Origin: Nitrosomaritimum sp049414205
Lineage (GTDB): Archaea > Thermoproteota > Nitrososphaeria > Nitrososphaerales > Nitrosopumilaceae
Direction of reading: 5' to 3'
NCBI GenBank assembly: GCA_049414205.1
Contig: JBMSGE010000053.1
Coordinates: forward strand, 1 to 8,801
DNA length: 8,801 bases
Shown piece after piece: positions 1 to 7,481 of the stretch. The notes below the pieces were generated by a model. The model saw only the letters and a program-made list of their open reading frames with translations. It ran no database searches and was not told the origin of the DNA. Made by a program: the position numbers and the translations under genes. The stretch's first letter is position 1. Each line of letters starts with the position of its first letter.

Positions 1-2
1 AA

Positions 3-791
3 TTAATTTTAAAATCAATAGAAGCAGATTCAGGCAAAATTATTTTTGATGGTCAAGAAATACAAAATGATCAAAAAAGCTTAGAAAAAATTCGAATGAA
101 TTGCCAAATGATTCACCAAGACCCATATGACTCGATAAACCCTCGAATGAAAATTGCAGATATTGTTTCAGAGCCTCTTGAAATTCATAAAATTGGAAAT
201 AAAGAAATGCGTAAAAAAAGAGTGATCGAGGTACTGCAAGAAGTCAAGCTTGAGCCCGCAGAAGACATAATGAAAAAATATCCCCATATGCTTTCCGGAG
301 GTCAAAGACAGCGGGTAGTTTTAGCAAGAGCCCTTTCTATTAAACCCAAGATAATTTTAGCCGATGAACCCGTATCAATGCTTGATGTATCTATTCGTGC
401 AGAAATGTTAGAACTGATGCACGAATTACAAAAAAAATATGAAATTTCATTTATTTACATAACACATGACTTGGCTACTGCCAGGTATTTTGGTCAGAGG
501 ATTGGAATTTTGTATCTTGGAAAAATTGTAGAAATGGGTTTGATTGACGATGTTTTGCTTAAACCAAGACATCCATACACTCAGGCATTAATTGATGCCA
601 TTTCTGAACCTGATCCAGAGAATCTTAATCGAATAAAAAAAATTAGAATTAAAGATTCAGAACGAATCATTGATGAAGGATGTAAATTTCAACCACGCTG
701 TCCATATGTTATGGATAAATGCAAAGTGGAGCCAGACCTTAAGTCAATAGATGAGAAGCATTCTTTTGCATGTTATGTTGAATTAGATTAA
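3..791 (+). CDS. Opp/Dpp-family peptide (or nickel) ABC transporter ATP-binding protein, 5'-truncated by window edge
   Basis: This is the ATPase subunit of an oligopeptide/dipeptide/nickel importer; it would sit on the cytoplasmic face and drive uptake with a permease pair and a binding protein, none of which is in the window. The frame is open from base 3, so the ATG at 96 is internal and the Walker A region lies upstream of the window; 262 residues are visible. Seen in order: Q-loop HQDPYDSINPRM (about 114-149), ABC signature LSGGQRQR (about 291-314), Walker B IILADEP (351-371, with the catalytic Glu codon at 366-368) and the H-loop His codon at 465-467 in YITHD. The C-terminal oligo/dipeptide-transporter extension follows, beginning RHPYTQAL. 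That extension has four Cys (codons at 681, 699, 720 and 771; spacing C-x5-C-x6-C-x16-C). The QDPYxSxNPRM style resembles OppF/DppF more than OppD. Family assignment is firm; the substrate is unknown. Its stop codon overlaps the stop of the convergent smc gene. Confidence 0.93.
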   Translation, partial: LILKSIEADSGKIIFDGQEIQNDQKSLEKIRMNCQMIHQDPYDSINPRMKIADIVSEPLEIHKIGNKEMRKKRVIEVLQEVKLEPAEDIMKKYPHMLSGGQRQRVVLARALSIKPKIILADEPVSMLDVSIRAEMLELMHELQKKYEISFIYITHDLATARYFGQRIGILYLGKIVEMGLIDDVLLKPRHPYTQALIDAISEPDPENLNRIKKIRIKDSERIIDEGCKFQPRCPYVMDKCKVEPDLKSIDEKHSFACYVELD

Positions 792-3700
792 GAAGTCTTC
801 ACAGAAGGCATTCTCTTGTCTTTGTAAGTAATTACTTGTGAAACACCGTTTTTTGGATAAACACCGTAGATAAGTTTGGCTTTGTTTACAACAGAATCCT
901 TCAAGGACACCATGATGAATTGACTTTCTTTTGATCTTTCTTCTAAAATATTTGAAAGTTTTTCGGCATTAGGGGCATCAAGATGTGCATCTACTTCATC
1001 AAACAAGTAAAATGGAGATGGTTTTAATTTTTGTAAAGCAAGTACAAATACAATAGCTGCAAGAGTTTTTTCACCTCCACTGATAGATGTGGATTCTCTT
1101 TTTGGTTTGTTTTTGAACTGAATTAGATATGAAATTCCTGAATTGAATATATCATCTTCATTTTGTAATTCAAGCCATGCATTTCCACCAGTCATTTTAT
1201 TGAAAATTAAACGAATTTCTTTATCCACCAAGTCAAATGCATCTAAGAATGTTTGTCGTTTGTCTTTTTCAATGCCTTCAATGAATTTAACGATTGAATT
1301 ACGTTCTTCTTCAAGTGAATTCTTCCTAGAGGACATTGAACGGTATCCATATGAGACTTCCAAATAGGTTTCAGGAGCTTTTGCATTAAGGGCATTTAGA
1401 GAACCCAGTTCTGCATTTAATCCCTGAACGATGGGCTCAACATCAAATGTTTCCATGTTAGAATCAAACCCAAATGCCTCAAGAAGGCCCTGAAGTTTTG
1501 TTTCTGTCTCATTAAGGTCTCTCAAATCACGATTAATTGAATCAGATTGTCTTTCAAGAGAATTAACTTCCTTTGTGAGGTGTTGGTTTTTTTCTGTAAG
1601 GATTTTTAATTTATCATCATACTCTTTAATTTGACCAATAGAACTCCCAGATGTAGAAATAAGTTCTTGTTCTTTTTCTCTTAGTTTTTCTAGTGCTTGT
1701 TGTTTGATTTCTTTTTCTTTCGCCAGATCTTTAATTTTAATTTCTAAATCTTCTTTTTGTGAAATTAAAGATAGTTTTTCTTCTTGAAGGCTTTTTGATT
1801 GTGATTTAGATCTGTTTTCTTCTGCTTCAATGTTAGCAAGTTGTGAATTCTTATCTCTAAATTCATTCATGATAGTAGTATGTAATTTTTCAATTTCCGA
1901 TTTTCTTTGATTTGTTTTTGTCAACTCATTTGATATACGGGTTTGTTCTCCACTGGCATAGTTTTCTTCAACCATTGAAATTCTTTCGATTAATGAATCT
2001 ACATGAGATTCTTGGGTGGATAATTCAGCAGTTAATGATGTATTTTTTAATTTGAGTTCTCCGATTCGTTCTGTCAACTGTTCTTTCATTTTATTTGCAG
2101 ATAAGATCCTAGATTTTAGATTAGAATAATTCTCATCTGTAGATACTGAAGACTTTTCAGAAATAGACAATCTTCCAGAATAATTTTGAATAGAGTTATC
2201 AATTTTTTCTAAAGTATATTTTTTCTTAAGAATGTATTTTTTCAAAAGACTGATGGATTGAAGCAATCCATCTATCGAGGAGCTGAGTGAGATAATTTTA
2301 GTTAATTTTGAGATTTTTGAGTTAATATCAATAACAACTCCCCCTCCCTTTGCTTCAAAAAATTCACCATCCAGGGTGACTGATTTGTAGCCTAATTGGG
2401 AGATTTTATAGGCAGATTCTTGGGAATTTGCTAAAACCACATTACCAAACAAGAATGTTTTGAGAGCAGCATATTCTTCTTTGCATTTAACAAAATCAGA
2501 TAAAACTCCAATTACGCCCTGCTCTTTAGGTAATTTCAATTTAAAATTAGGTATTGCATCAAGAGGTATAATTTTCAATTTTGGTAGGTTTTGAGAACGT
2601 GCAGCCTCTGCAATTCCCAACATAGTTGCAAAATCATTTACAACAATTGCCTTAATCCAGTCAGAACTAGCTGCTAGGACTGATCTTTCATATTTATTTT
2701 CCCACGAAATCATCTCATAAACTAATCCCTCAATTCCAAGTTTATCGGCATCTTCTTTTAATTTTGCAACAGTATAATCCTCATGCATTATTCCTTTTAC
2801 AGTTTTAATTTTTGTTTCATATTGATGTGCAGCCTTACTTGATTTTTCCAGAATTAAATTCAGCTCTTCAGTATCTTTTTGAATTTTAGATTTTTTTGAA
2901 TTGAGTTTATCTATTCTTGTTTTCAGTTCAGTGATTGTAGCATTGTGATTGTTCAACATCGATTCTAATCTTTTTTCATAGCCAGTTAATTTTGCTACAT
3001 CTCCTTCAATATCTAAAAATTTTGCATTGTTTGAATTAATTTTAATTTCATTTTCTTCTTTTTCGTTTATAGTGGATGATAGTTTAATTTTTGCGGCGTT
3101 TAGTTGGTCAGTTAATTTTTTTATCTTGTTATCAATTTCTAATTTTTTTGCAGATGCTTGAGATTGCTCCTCTAAAATTTTATTTCGGATAGAATCAATT
3201 TCCTGCATATCATCATTAACTTTCTTAACTTTTTGATTAGTTTCAGAAATAGATTCTTTAATTTGTGTTAACTTGGATTCGATGCCATTACGTGATTCAG
3301 AAACGGCATCGAGTTCATTGTTAATTTCCGGAATTCGCAAATCAATTTGTTCCATTCTTTTATTTGATGCGACAATTCCGCTGTTGAACACTTCGTATTG
3401 TTGCATGGCGTCACTAAGCTCAGAATCAATTGAGGCCTTGGCTTGATTATAGACATCTGCCTCATGCATTAATTTTGATTTTTCTGACTCAAGCTCCTCA
3501 ATTTCCTTTGTAATGACTGCCCTTTCCTCATCAAATCCTTTGATTTTTGAAGAAATTTCATGTAATGAGGACTCTTTGACAGTTTTTTGACTTAAAACTA
3601 CTTTCATTTTATTAGCAGCGTTAATTGCATTGTACCTATTTAGCTCCCTTTGAAGGAAATCACTACGGAGCTTTTGGTTTCTTTCTTCTTCTAGTTCATC

Positions 3701-4330
3701 AATTCTCTTCTTAATTTCTCCCATTTTTGCCAGAGCTATTTCAAGACGTCTGTCAGCATCATCCAATTGTTTGAGAGATTCTGATTTTTTATCATCAAAA
3801 TATGAGAGACCCACTAGATCCTCTATTGTTTTTCTTTTTTCCTCAGAGGTAAATTCTGAAATTCTTGTTACGGTTCCTTGCTGAACTGCATTGAGTTGAC
3901 CCAAACCAGCATTTGCCACATCTAAGAGATCCAAGATATGACTTCGGTTTGTTTTCTTTTTATTGAGATAGTATGTGTTCTCACCTTTATCATCCAGTTC
4001 TCTTGTGATTTCAACATTATCTGAATCAACAGGTATTTTTCTATCAGAGTTATCAAAGTGCACACTTGATCGTGCCATTTTTGGGCCACGTCGTGCCCCT
4101 TCAATATCATGAATCAATGATCTTAATTTATCGACTCTCATAACTTTGGGTTTGTTTTCACCCATTGCAAAAATTATTGCATCAAGAATGTTGCTTTTTC
4201 CTGAACCGTTAGGTCCAGAGATAGAGATCAATCCGGGTTCAAATTGTACTGTGGTGTTTTTGAAACCAAATGATTTGAAGCCAAAGATCTCTACTTTTTT
4301 TACATGTACCAATAGAGAGAATTTCCCCAT
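788..4330 (-). CDS. smc: Chromosome segregation/condensation ATPase SMC
   Basis: This is a full-length SMC of 1180 residues, the usual family size. As a dimer it would organise and segregate the chromosome by ATP-driven DNA loop handling. The N-terminal head has Walker A GPNGSGKS (residues 39-46) and the Q-loop QQG near 150. Coiled coil runs from about 180 to 510. A hinge spans about 513-673 (GIEGLVYEMI to FEAKGGGVV), followed by returning coiled coil to about 1010. The C-terminal head carries signature SGGEK (1084-1088), Walker B YLFDE (1108-1112) and D-loop HLDAPN (1116-1121). All ATPase motifs are intact. The ATG at 4328-4330 is taken as the start, but codon 7 is TTG (4310-4312), which would give a protein beginning MVHVKKVEIFGFKSFG; that closely resembles the N-terminus expected for archaeal SMCs, so the true start may be 4312. 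No clear Shine-Dalgarno precedes either. The kleisin partners ScpA/ScpB are not in the window. Confidence 0.97.
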   Translation of the reverse strand: MGKFSLLVHVKKVEIFGFKSFGFKNTTVQFEPGLISISGPNGSGKSNILDAIIFAMGENKPKVMRVDKLRSLIHDIEGARRGPKMARSSVHFDNSDRKIPVDSDNVEITRELDDKGENTYYLNKKKTNRSHILDLLDVANAGLGQLNAVQQGTVTRISEFTSEEKRKTIEDLVGLSYFDDKKSESLKQLDDADRRLEIALAKMGEIKKRIDELEEERNQKLRSDFLQRELNRYNAINAANKMKVVLSQKTVKESSLHEISSKIKGFDEERAVITKEIEELESEKSKLMHEADVYNQAKASIDSELSDAMQQYEVFNSGIVASNKRMEQIDLRIPEINNELDAVSESRNGIESKLTQIKESISETNQKVKKVNDDMQEIDSIRNKILEEQSQASAKKLEIDNKIKKLTDQLNAAKIKLSSTINEKEENEIKINSNNAKFLDIEGDVAKLTGYEKRLESMLNNHNATITELKTRIDKLNSKKSKIQKDTEELNLILEKSSKAAHQYETKIKTVKGIMHEDYTVAKLKEDADKLGIEGLVYEMISWENKYERSVLAASSDWIKAIVVNDFATMLGIAEAARSQNLPKLKIIPLDAIPNFKLKLPKEQGVIGVLSDFVKCKEEYAALKTFLFGNVVLANSQESAYKISQLGYKSVTLDGEFFEAKGGGVVIDINSKISKLTKIISLSSSIDGLLQSISLLKKYILKKKYTLEKIDNSIQNYSGRLSISEKSSVSTDENYSNLKSRILSANKMKEQLTERIGELKLKNTSLTAELSTQESHVDSLIERISMVEENYASGEQTRISNELTKTNQRKSEIEKLHTTIMNEFRDKNSQLANIEAEENRSKSQSKSLQEEKLSLISQKEDLEIKIKDLAKEKEIKQQALEKLREKEQELISTSGSSIGQIKEYDDKLKILTEKNQHLTKEVNSLERQSDSINRDLRDLNETETKLQGLLEAFGFDSNMETFDVEPIVQGLNAELGSLNALNAKAPETYLEVSYGYRSMSSRKNSLEEERNSIVKFIEGIEKDKRQTFLDAFDLVDKEIRLIFNKMTGGNAWLELQNEDDIFNSGISYLIQFKNKPKRESTSISGGEKTLAAIVFVLALQKLKPSPFYLFDEVDAHLDAPNAEKLSNILEERSKESQFIMVSLKDSVVNKAKLIYGVYPKNGVSQVITYKDKRMPSVKTS

Positions 4331-4387
4331 TGGTCGGATAATCGATGATTAACAAGTTTAATTGACATAATTGAGTAATTTTTCTTG

Positions 4388-4439
4388 TTTTACTATCATT
4401 TTTTTCGTAAGGGCGGATGCGCATTGATTGATAGTAAAA
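4388..4439. repeat. Inverted repeat 1, 11-bp arms, with internal palindrome ATGCGCAT
   Basis: The left arm TTTTACTATCA (4388-4398) is the exact reverse complement of the right arm TGATAGTAAAA (4429-4439). The 30-nt spacer contains a T7 run and the palindrome ATGCGCAT (4417-4424), set in the only GC-rich patch of the intergenic region. It lies about 58-110 bp upstream of the smc start codon and about 90 bp upstream of the TATA-like box of the hydrolase gene. It could be a DNA-binding dyad or a hairpin; the sequence alone cannot decide. Confidence 0.7.
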
Positions 4440-4446
4440 TTTTGAA

Positions 4447-4512
4447 TTTTTGTTGATTTAATGTAGAGTTTAGGTCAAATCAAAATCAAGCACAGATACA
4501 GATCAACAAAAA
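4447..4512. repeat. Inverted repeat 2, 11-bp arms, with AATCAA direct repeats
   Basis: The left arm TTTTTGTTGAT (4447-4457) is the exact reverse complement of the right arm ATCAACAAAAA (4502-4512), with a 44-nt spacer. Inside and beside it the hexamer AATCAA recurs at 4478-4483 and 4484-4489, GATCAA occurs at 4501-4506, and TTGATT at 4453-4458 (another at 4425-4430, in repeat 1). The AT-rich composition raises the chance background, so function is only a possibility. Confidence 0.6.
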
Positions 4513-4530
4513 AAGTATTACTTGACTACC

Positions 4531-4540
4531 TATAATTATT
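4531..4540 (+). promoter_or_regulatory. TATA-like box of the carbon-nitrogen hydrolase gene
   Basis: TATAATTATT is centred about 26 nt before the ATG at 4560. That is the spacing expected if transcription starts at or next to the start codon, giving a leaderless mRNA. No Shine-Dalgarno lies between the box and the ATG, which agrees with this. Confidence 0.5.
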
Positions 4541-4559
4541 CAATTAAATTAATGAAATT

Positions 4560-5297
4560 ATGCTCAAAGTAGGATTAATTCAAACACGGACATATTCAAC
4601 AAACAGTGAAGGAATATCCAAAGTATCAAAATTGCTAGAAATGATTGGAAAGAAAAAAGCGAGCATAGTATGCCTGCCTGAGCAATGGTTAAAGAATAAT
4701 GAAATTTTAGACTTTGACTCAGAATTCAAGAATTTCAAAGAAATTGCAAAAAAGTATCAAATGACCATTATTCCAGGAGCGTTTTATAACCAAAATAAGG
4801 AAGAACTTCTCATCACTTCGCCCATAATTGACCCAGAAGGGGAAATAATTGGACAGCAAGAAAAAATTCACCCATTTGACTATGAGAAAAAATCTGTTAC
4901 ACCTGGAAGGGAAGCCAAAATTTTCAATACATCATGTAGATTCGGCGTCATAATCTGCTACGATATGGTTTTCCCCAGGGTTTCGGAGACCTTTGTGAAA
5001 AAGGGAGCACAGATTCTATTCTCCCCTAGCAGAATTGTAAGAAGAGGAATCATCCCATGGGAGACATACGTACTTGCAAGATCATTGGAAAATAGAATAC
5101 CCATTTTGGCTGCCAATGTGCAGAGTCGAAAGTATGGGGGAAATAGTATGATAGTAGATCTGAATGAAAAAAACAAAGTAATGATCCCAAAAATCACTAA
5201 AATTCAGCAAGAAGGTTTTGCAGTCAAAAGTTTTGATTTATCAAAATTTGAAAAAACAAGAAAAATTAGATTCTCAGATTCTAAAGAGTTTAGTTAG
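4560..5297 (+). CDS. Carbon-nitrogen hydrolase (nitrilase/omega-amidase superfamily)
   Basis: A 245-residue cytosolic hydrolase of the nitrilase superfamily, close to the single-domain length of the family. The three catalytic residues are all visible: Glu41 in CLPEQW, Lys102 in QQEKIHPF, and the nucleophile Cys133 in GVIICYD. A further Glu168 lies in IPWETY, and ARSLENRIPILAANVQ is the typical alpha-beta segment after the nucleophile. Enzymes of this family cleave amide C-N bonds (omega-amidase, N-carbamoyl amidase, deaminated-glutathione amidase and others). The sequence does not tell which substrate is used, and true nitrile hydrolysis is not implied. It is a single-gene unit with its own TATA-like box, divergent from smc, and its stop is 3 bp from the end of ino1 on the other strand. 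The ATG at 4560 is supported by the typical family beginning MLKVGLIQ and by the promoter spacing. Confidence 0.93.
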   Translation: MLKVGLIQTRTYSTNSEGISKVSKLLEMIGKKKASIVCLPEQWLKNNEILDFDSEFKNFKEIAKKYQMTIIPGAFYNQNKEELLITSPIIDPEGEIIGQQEKIHPFDYEKKSVTPGREAKIFNTSCRFGVIICYDMVFPRVSETFVKKGAQILFSPSRIVRRGIIPWETYVLARSLENRIPILAANVQSRKYGGNSMIVDLNEKNKVMIPKITKIQQEGFAVKSFDLSKFEKTRKIRFSDSKEFS

Positions 5298-5307
5298 TTA
5301 TTATTTT
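5289..5307 (+). terminator. Possible U-rich archaeal terminator at the end of the hydrolase gene
   Basis: The last codons and the stop run directly into T-rich DNA (TTAGTTAGTTATTATTTT), the sort of oligo-U stretch at which archaeal RNA polymerase stops without a hairpin. It overlaps the end of the opposing ino1 gene. This is weak evidence in an AT-rich genome. Confidence 0.25.
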
Positions 5308-6395
5308 CCGGCAACAAAACTTTCACATTCAGCCTTTGCTTTTACATCAGGCATTTGTTCTATTGGATGTTTCATCAAGTATGCACTAGCTGGTCTAATT
5401 GGACCCCCAACACCTCTGTCAAGTGCAATTTTAGCTAATCTAACTGCATCAATAACAATTCCTGCAGAATTTGCTTTGTCATCTACTTCAAGACGTACTT
5501 CCATGTTGTAAGGAATGTTTGCCCATTGTCTTCCCTCTATTCTCATGAACATGAGTTTGGTATTTCCTAAAAAGGGAATAAAGTCAGATGGACCAACATA
5601 AATCTGATCATCATCTAGTCTTGTGGAAAGTTGGCTTTGAACACTTTCAGTTTTGGATATTTTTTTGGATACTAACCTGTCTTGTTCTTTCATATTTAGA
5701 AAGTCAGTATTACCGCCGACATTGATTTGATAAGTTTTCTCTATTTTGGTTCCACGGTCACTGCAAAGTTTAGCTAGAGTTCGGTGAACAATTGTTGCAC
5801 CTACCTGACCTTTAATGTCATCACCAATTACTGGGATATTTTTCTCTTGGAATTTTTTTGCCCAAGTCTCATCAGATGCAATGAAAGAAGGAATACAATT
5901 TACAAATGCAGTGTTAGTGTCAAGACAAATTTGTGCCCAGAATTCAGTTACTTTGTCTGAGCCAACAGGCAAATAAGATACAATGATTTCAGCACCAGTT
6001 TCTTTGATTACTTTTTTGATTTCTTCGGCTAATTGCTCGTTGGTTTTGTCGCTCTTGATTGGTTTAATTCTATTTTCTACCCAAAGACCAACACCATCCA
6101 ATGCAGGACTTTCATACACTTTTGCATCAGTTTTTGGCATGGAATCTTTTGGAATCCAATCAACCATGTTTGGATATTCGTAAATTGCTTCATTGATTGG
6201 CTTTCCAATTTTATTTTCTCCTACATCAAAACCACATACAAAATCAACATCGTGTATAGTATAACCTGCTAAATTATCATGAATTATTCCCGTAATTTCT
6301 TGTGAGGGGTTTTGTCGATAATATTCTATGCCTTGAATTAAACCAGAAAAACAGTTTCCGATTCCGACTAAGCCGACTTTGATTCTATCTCCCAT
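5301..6395 (-). CDS. ino1: Myo-inositol-1-phosphate synthase (short archaeal type)
   Basis: It converts glucose 6-phosphate to 1L-myo-inositol 1-phosphate with bound NAD, the first step to inositol phospholipid head groups (archaetidylinositol) and, in some archaea, inositol-based solutes. The 364 residues match the short archaeal/actinobacterial form rather than the longer eukaryotic one. Seen: Rossmann start KVGLVGIGNCFSG (6-18), IVSYLPVGSDKV (138-149), GDDIKGQVGAT (191-201), NVGGNTDFLNM (225-235), GPSDFIPFLGNTK (268-280), ANSAGIVIDAVRLAK (308-322) and GPIRPASAYLMKHP (331-344). By spacing, Lys244, Lys248, Lys280 and Lys342 look like the four active-site lysines known from Archaeoglobus and yeast enzymes; this alignment is by eye. 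The ATG at 6393-6395 begins right before the Rossmann strand and has a TATA-like box at a suitable distance. Its neighbour across the divergent promoter region is deoxyhypusine synthase. Confidence 0.95.
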   Translation of the reverse strand: MGDRIKVGLVGIGNCFSGLIQGIEYYRQNPSQEITGIIHDNLAGYTIHDVDFVCGFDVGENKIGKPINEAIYEYPNMVDWIPKDSMPKTDAKVYESPALDGVGLWVENRIKPIKSDKTNEQLAEEIKKVIKETGAEIIVSYLPVGSDKVTEFWAQICLDTNTAFVNCIPSFIASDETWAKKFQEKNIPVIGDDIKGQVGATIVHRTLAKLCSDRGTKIEKTYQINVGGNTDFLNMKEQDRLVSKKISKTESVQSQLSTRLDDDQIYVGPSDFIPFLGNTKLMFMRIEGRQWANIPYNMEVRLEVDDKANSAGIVIDAVRLAKIALDRGVGGPIRPASAYLMKHPIEQMPDVKAKAECESFVAGK

Positions 6396-6420
6396 TCGAA
6401 ATTTGGTGTTATTTGGCGGG

Positions 6421-6428
6421 TTTAAAGT
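6421..6428 (-). promoter_or_regulatory. TATA-like box of ino1
   Basis: On the minus strand this reads ACTTTAAA, about 26-33 nt upstream of the ino1 ATG. The distance fits leaderless transcription and no Shine-Dalgarno is seen. It lies in the 96-bp region shared with the divergent deoxyhypusine synthase gene. Confidence 0.4.
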
Positions 6429-6463
6429 TTTCTTAAAAAGAATAATTATCTTTTAAGGCAGAA

Positions 6464-6470
6464 TTTTATA
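6464..6470 (+). promoter_or_regulatory. TATA-like box of deoxyhypusine synthase
   Basis: TTTTATA is centred about 25 nt before the ATG at 6492, the spacing of a leaderless archaeal transcript. A purine-rich stretch (AAGGCAGA) just upstream could act as the TFB recognition element. The start codons of this gene and ino1 are 96 bp apart, so the two promoters are close but need not overlap. Confidence 0.5.
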
Positions 6471-6491
6471 CTTGGCATCAAAATTCATACC

Positions 6492-7439
6492 ATGATTGAA
6501 CCGGGTCGTCCTGTAAAAGATGTAGAGATTAATTCACAAACAAGCATCGAAGATATTTTCAATGAGCTTTCAAAGTCAGGAGGATTTGAGGCGGTAAATC
6601 TTTCAGATGGTTTAGAAATTTTGTCAGACATGATAAGCGATGAAAAATGTTTGAGGTTCATTTCATTTGTTGGCGCAGTCGTTTCTACAGGGTTAAGAGG
6701 AATCATAAAAGATATGATAAAAAATAACTGGTTTAATGTTGCATTAACTACTTGCGGAGCACTAGATCACGATATTGCTCGTCATTATTCACATTACAAA
6801 GAAGGATCTTTTACTATGGATGATGCAGAATTAGCAGACCAAAATATCCACAGGTTAGGCAATGTCTTGGTACCCTTAGACAGTTACGGTCCTTTAATTG
6901 AAGAGAAAATGCAGGGATTTTTGGAAGAAGAGTATCAAGCAGGAGTAAGAGAGATGTCATCAGCTGCAATTTGCAAAATGATTGGAAAACATTTGGGGGA
7001 AGATTCTTTCCTTTATTGGGCCTCGAAAAATAATGTAGACGTAGTAGTTCCAGGAATAATGGATGGCGCAGTTGGTAGCCAAATCTGGATGTTTTCTCAA
7101 AAGCATAGTGATTTTAAATTAAATTTGATAGAGGATGCGAATCTTTTATCAGGATTAATTTTCAAGGCAGAAAAATCTGGATCCTTTATGATAGGTGGTG
7201 GAATATCCAAACATCACACACTCTGGTGGAATCAATACAGAGAGGGATTAGATTATGCATTTTACATTACTACCGCTCAAGAATTCGATGGGAGCTTGAG
7301 TGGGGCATTGGTTAGAGAGGCAATTTCTTGGGGGAAAGTAACCCAAAAGGCAAGACAATCAACGTTGCATGCAGAAGCTACAACAATCTTACCGTTCATT
7401 TATGCTGCACTTGTTTCAAAATTGAAAAAGAATTCTTAA
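6492..7439 (+). CDS. dys: Deoxyhypusine synthase
   Basis: It transfers the aminobutyl group of spermidine to a specific lysine of translation factor aIF5A, using NAD, as the first step of hypusine formation. The 315 residues agree with archaeal family length. Diagnostic blocks: VGAVVSTGLRG (60-70), TTCGALDHDIAR (86-97), ASKNNVDVVVPGIMDGAVGS (177-196), then GGGISKHH (235-242), in which Lys240 matches the lysine that forms the enzyme-substrate imine. ITTAQEFDGSLSGA (259-272) and EAISWGK (276-282) complete the active site. The intact Lys argues for true deoxyhypusine synthase, although homospermidine-forming relatives share much of the fold. The ATG fits the TATA-like box at 6464. It is followed by the PAC2 gene after 42 bp (start at 7482), so the two may be cotranscribed. 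Confidence 0.95.
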   Translation: MIEPGRPVKDVEINSQTSIEDIFNELSKSGGFEAVNLSDGLEILSDMISDEKCLRFISFVGAVVSTGLRGIIKDMIKNNWFNVALTTCGALDHDIARHYSHYKEGSFTMDDAELADQNIHRLGNVLVPLDSYGPLIEEKMQGFLEEEYQAGVREMSSAAICKMIGKHLGEDSFLYWASKNNVDVVVPGIMDGAVGSQIWMFSQKHSDFKLNLIEDANLLSGLIFKAEKSGSFMIGGGISKHHTLWWNQYREGLDYAFYITTAQEFDGSLSGALVREAISWGKVTQKARQSTLHAEATTILPFIYAALVSKLKKNS

Positions 7440-7481
7440 TTCTGATAAAAACTATTATGCAATATAGGGAAAATTGAAGTG

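Larger units (their letters stand above)
4331..4559. other. Divergent intergenic region with two long-spaced inverted repeats
   Basis: The 229 bp between smc (-) and the hydrolase gene (+) hold no credible coding frame. They must contain both promoters. The hydrolase gene has a good TATA-like box at 4531-4540. For smc the best candidate is TTAAAC-like DNA about 27-33 nt upstream of the ATG (around 4357-4364), which is weak. The middle holds two perfect 11-bp inverted repeats (4388-4398 with 4429-4439, and 4447-4457 with 4502-4512), an 8-bp palindrome ATGCGCAT (4417-4424), and several copies of TTGATT/AATCAA. A regulator-binding region or a small structured RNA are both possible; neither is shown. 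Confidence 0.6.

Noticed and set aside
96..98. ATG as the start of the ABC ATPase gene
   Set aside because: The frame is open upstream to base 3 and encodes typical pre-Q-loop ABC sequence (EADSGKIIFDGQEI), so this Met is internal and the gene begins outside the window.
1143..1367. Open frame on the plus strand inside smc
   Set aside because: It lies antisense to the conserved smc coding region, is Ser-rich from the complement of coiled-coil codons, and has no promoter or family features.
3922..4110. Open frames in other frames of smc (also 3268-3465 -, 4239-4424 -, 4146-4352 +)
   Set aside because: They are shadows of the well-conserved SMC arm and head; none shows a recognisable domain. 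The 4239-4424 frame also runs into the intergenic region but without plausible protein content.
4958..5197. Minus-strand open frame opposite the hydrolase gene
   Set aside because: It is antisense to the region holding the catalytic Cys and conserved segments of the hydrolase.
5983..6272. Plus-strand open frames opposite ino1 (5983-6183, 6033-6272, and 5218-5511 at the hydrolase/ino1 junction)
   Set aside because: They are antisense to conserved Ino1 or hydrolase coding sequence and have no features of their own.
6396..6491. Possible small RNA or regulatory hairpin in the ino1-dys gap
   Set aside because: Beyond the two TATA-like boxes I saw no clear dyad or RNA structure; the gap is just long enough for two promoters.
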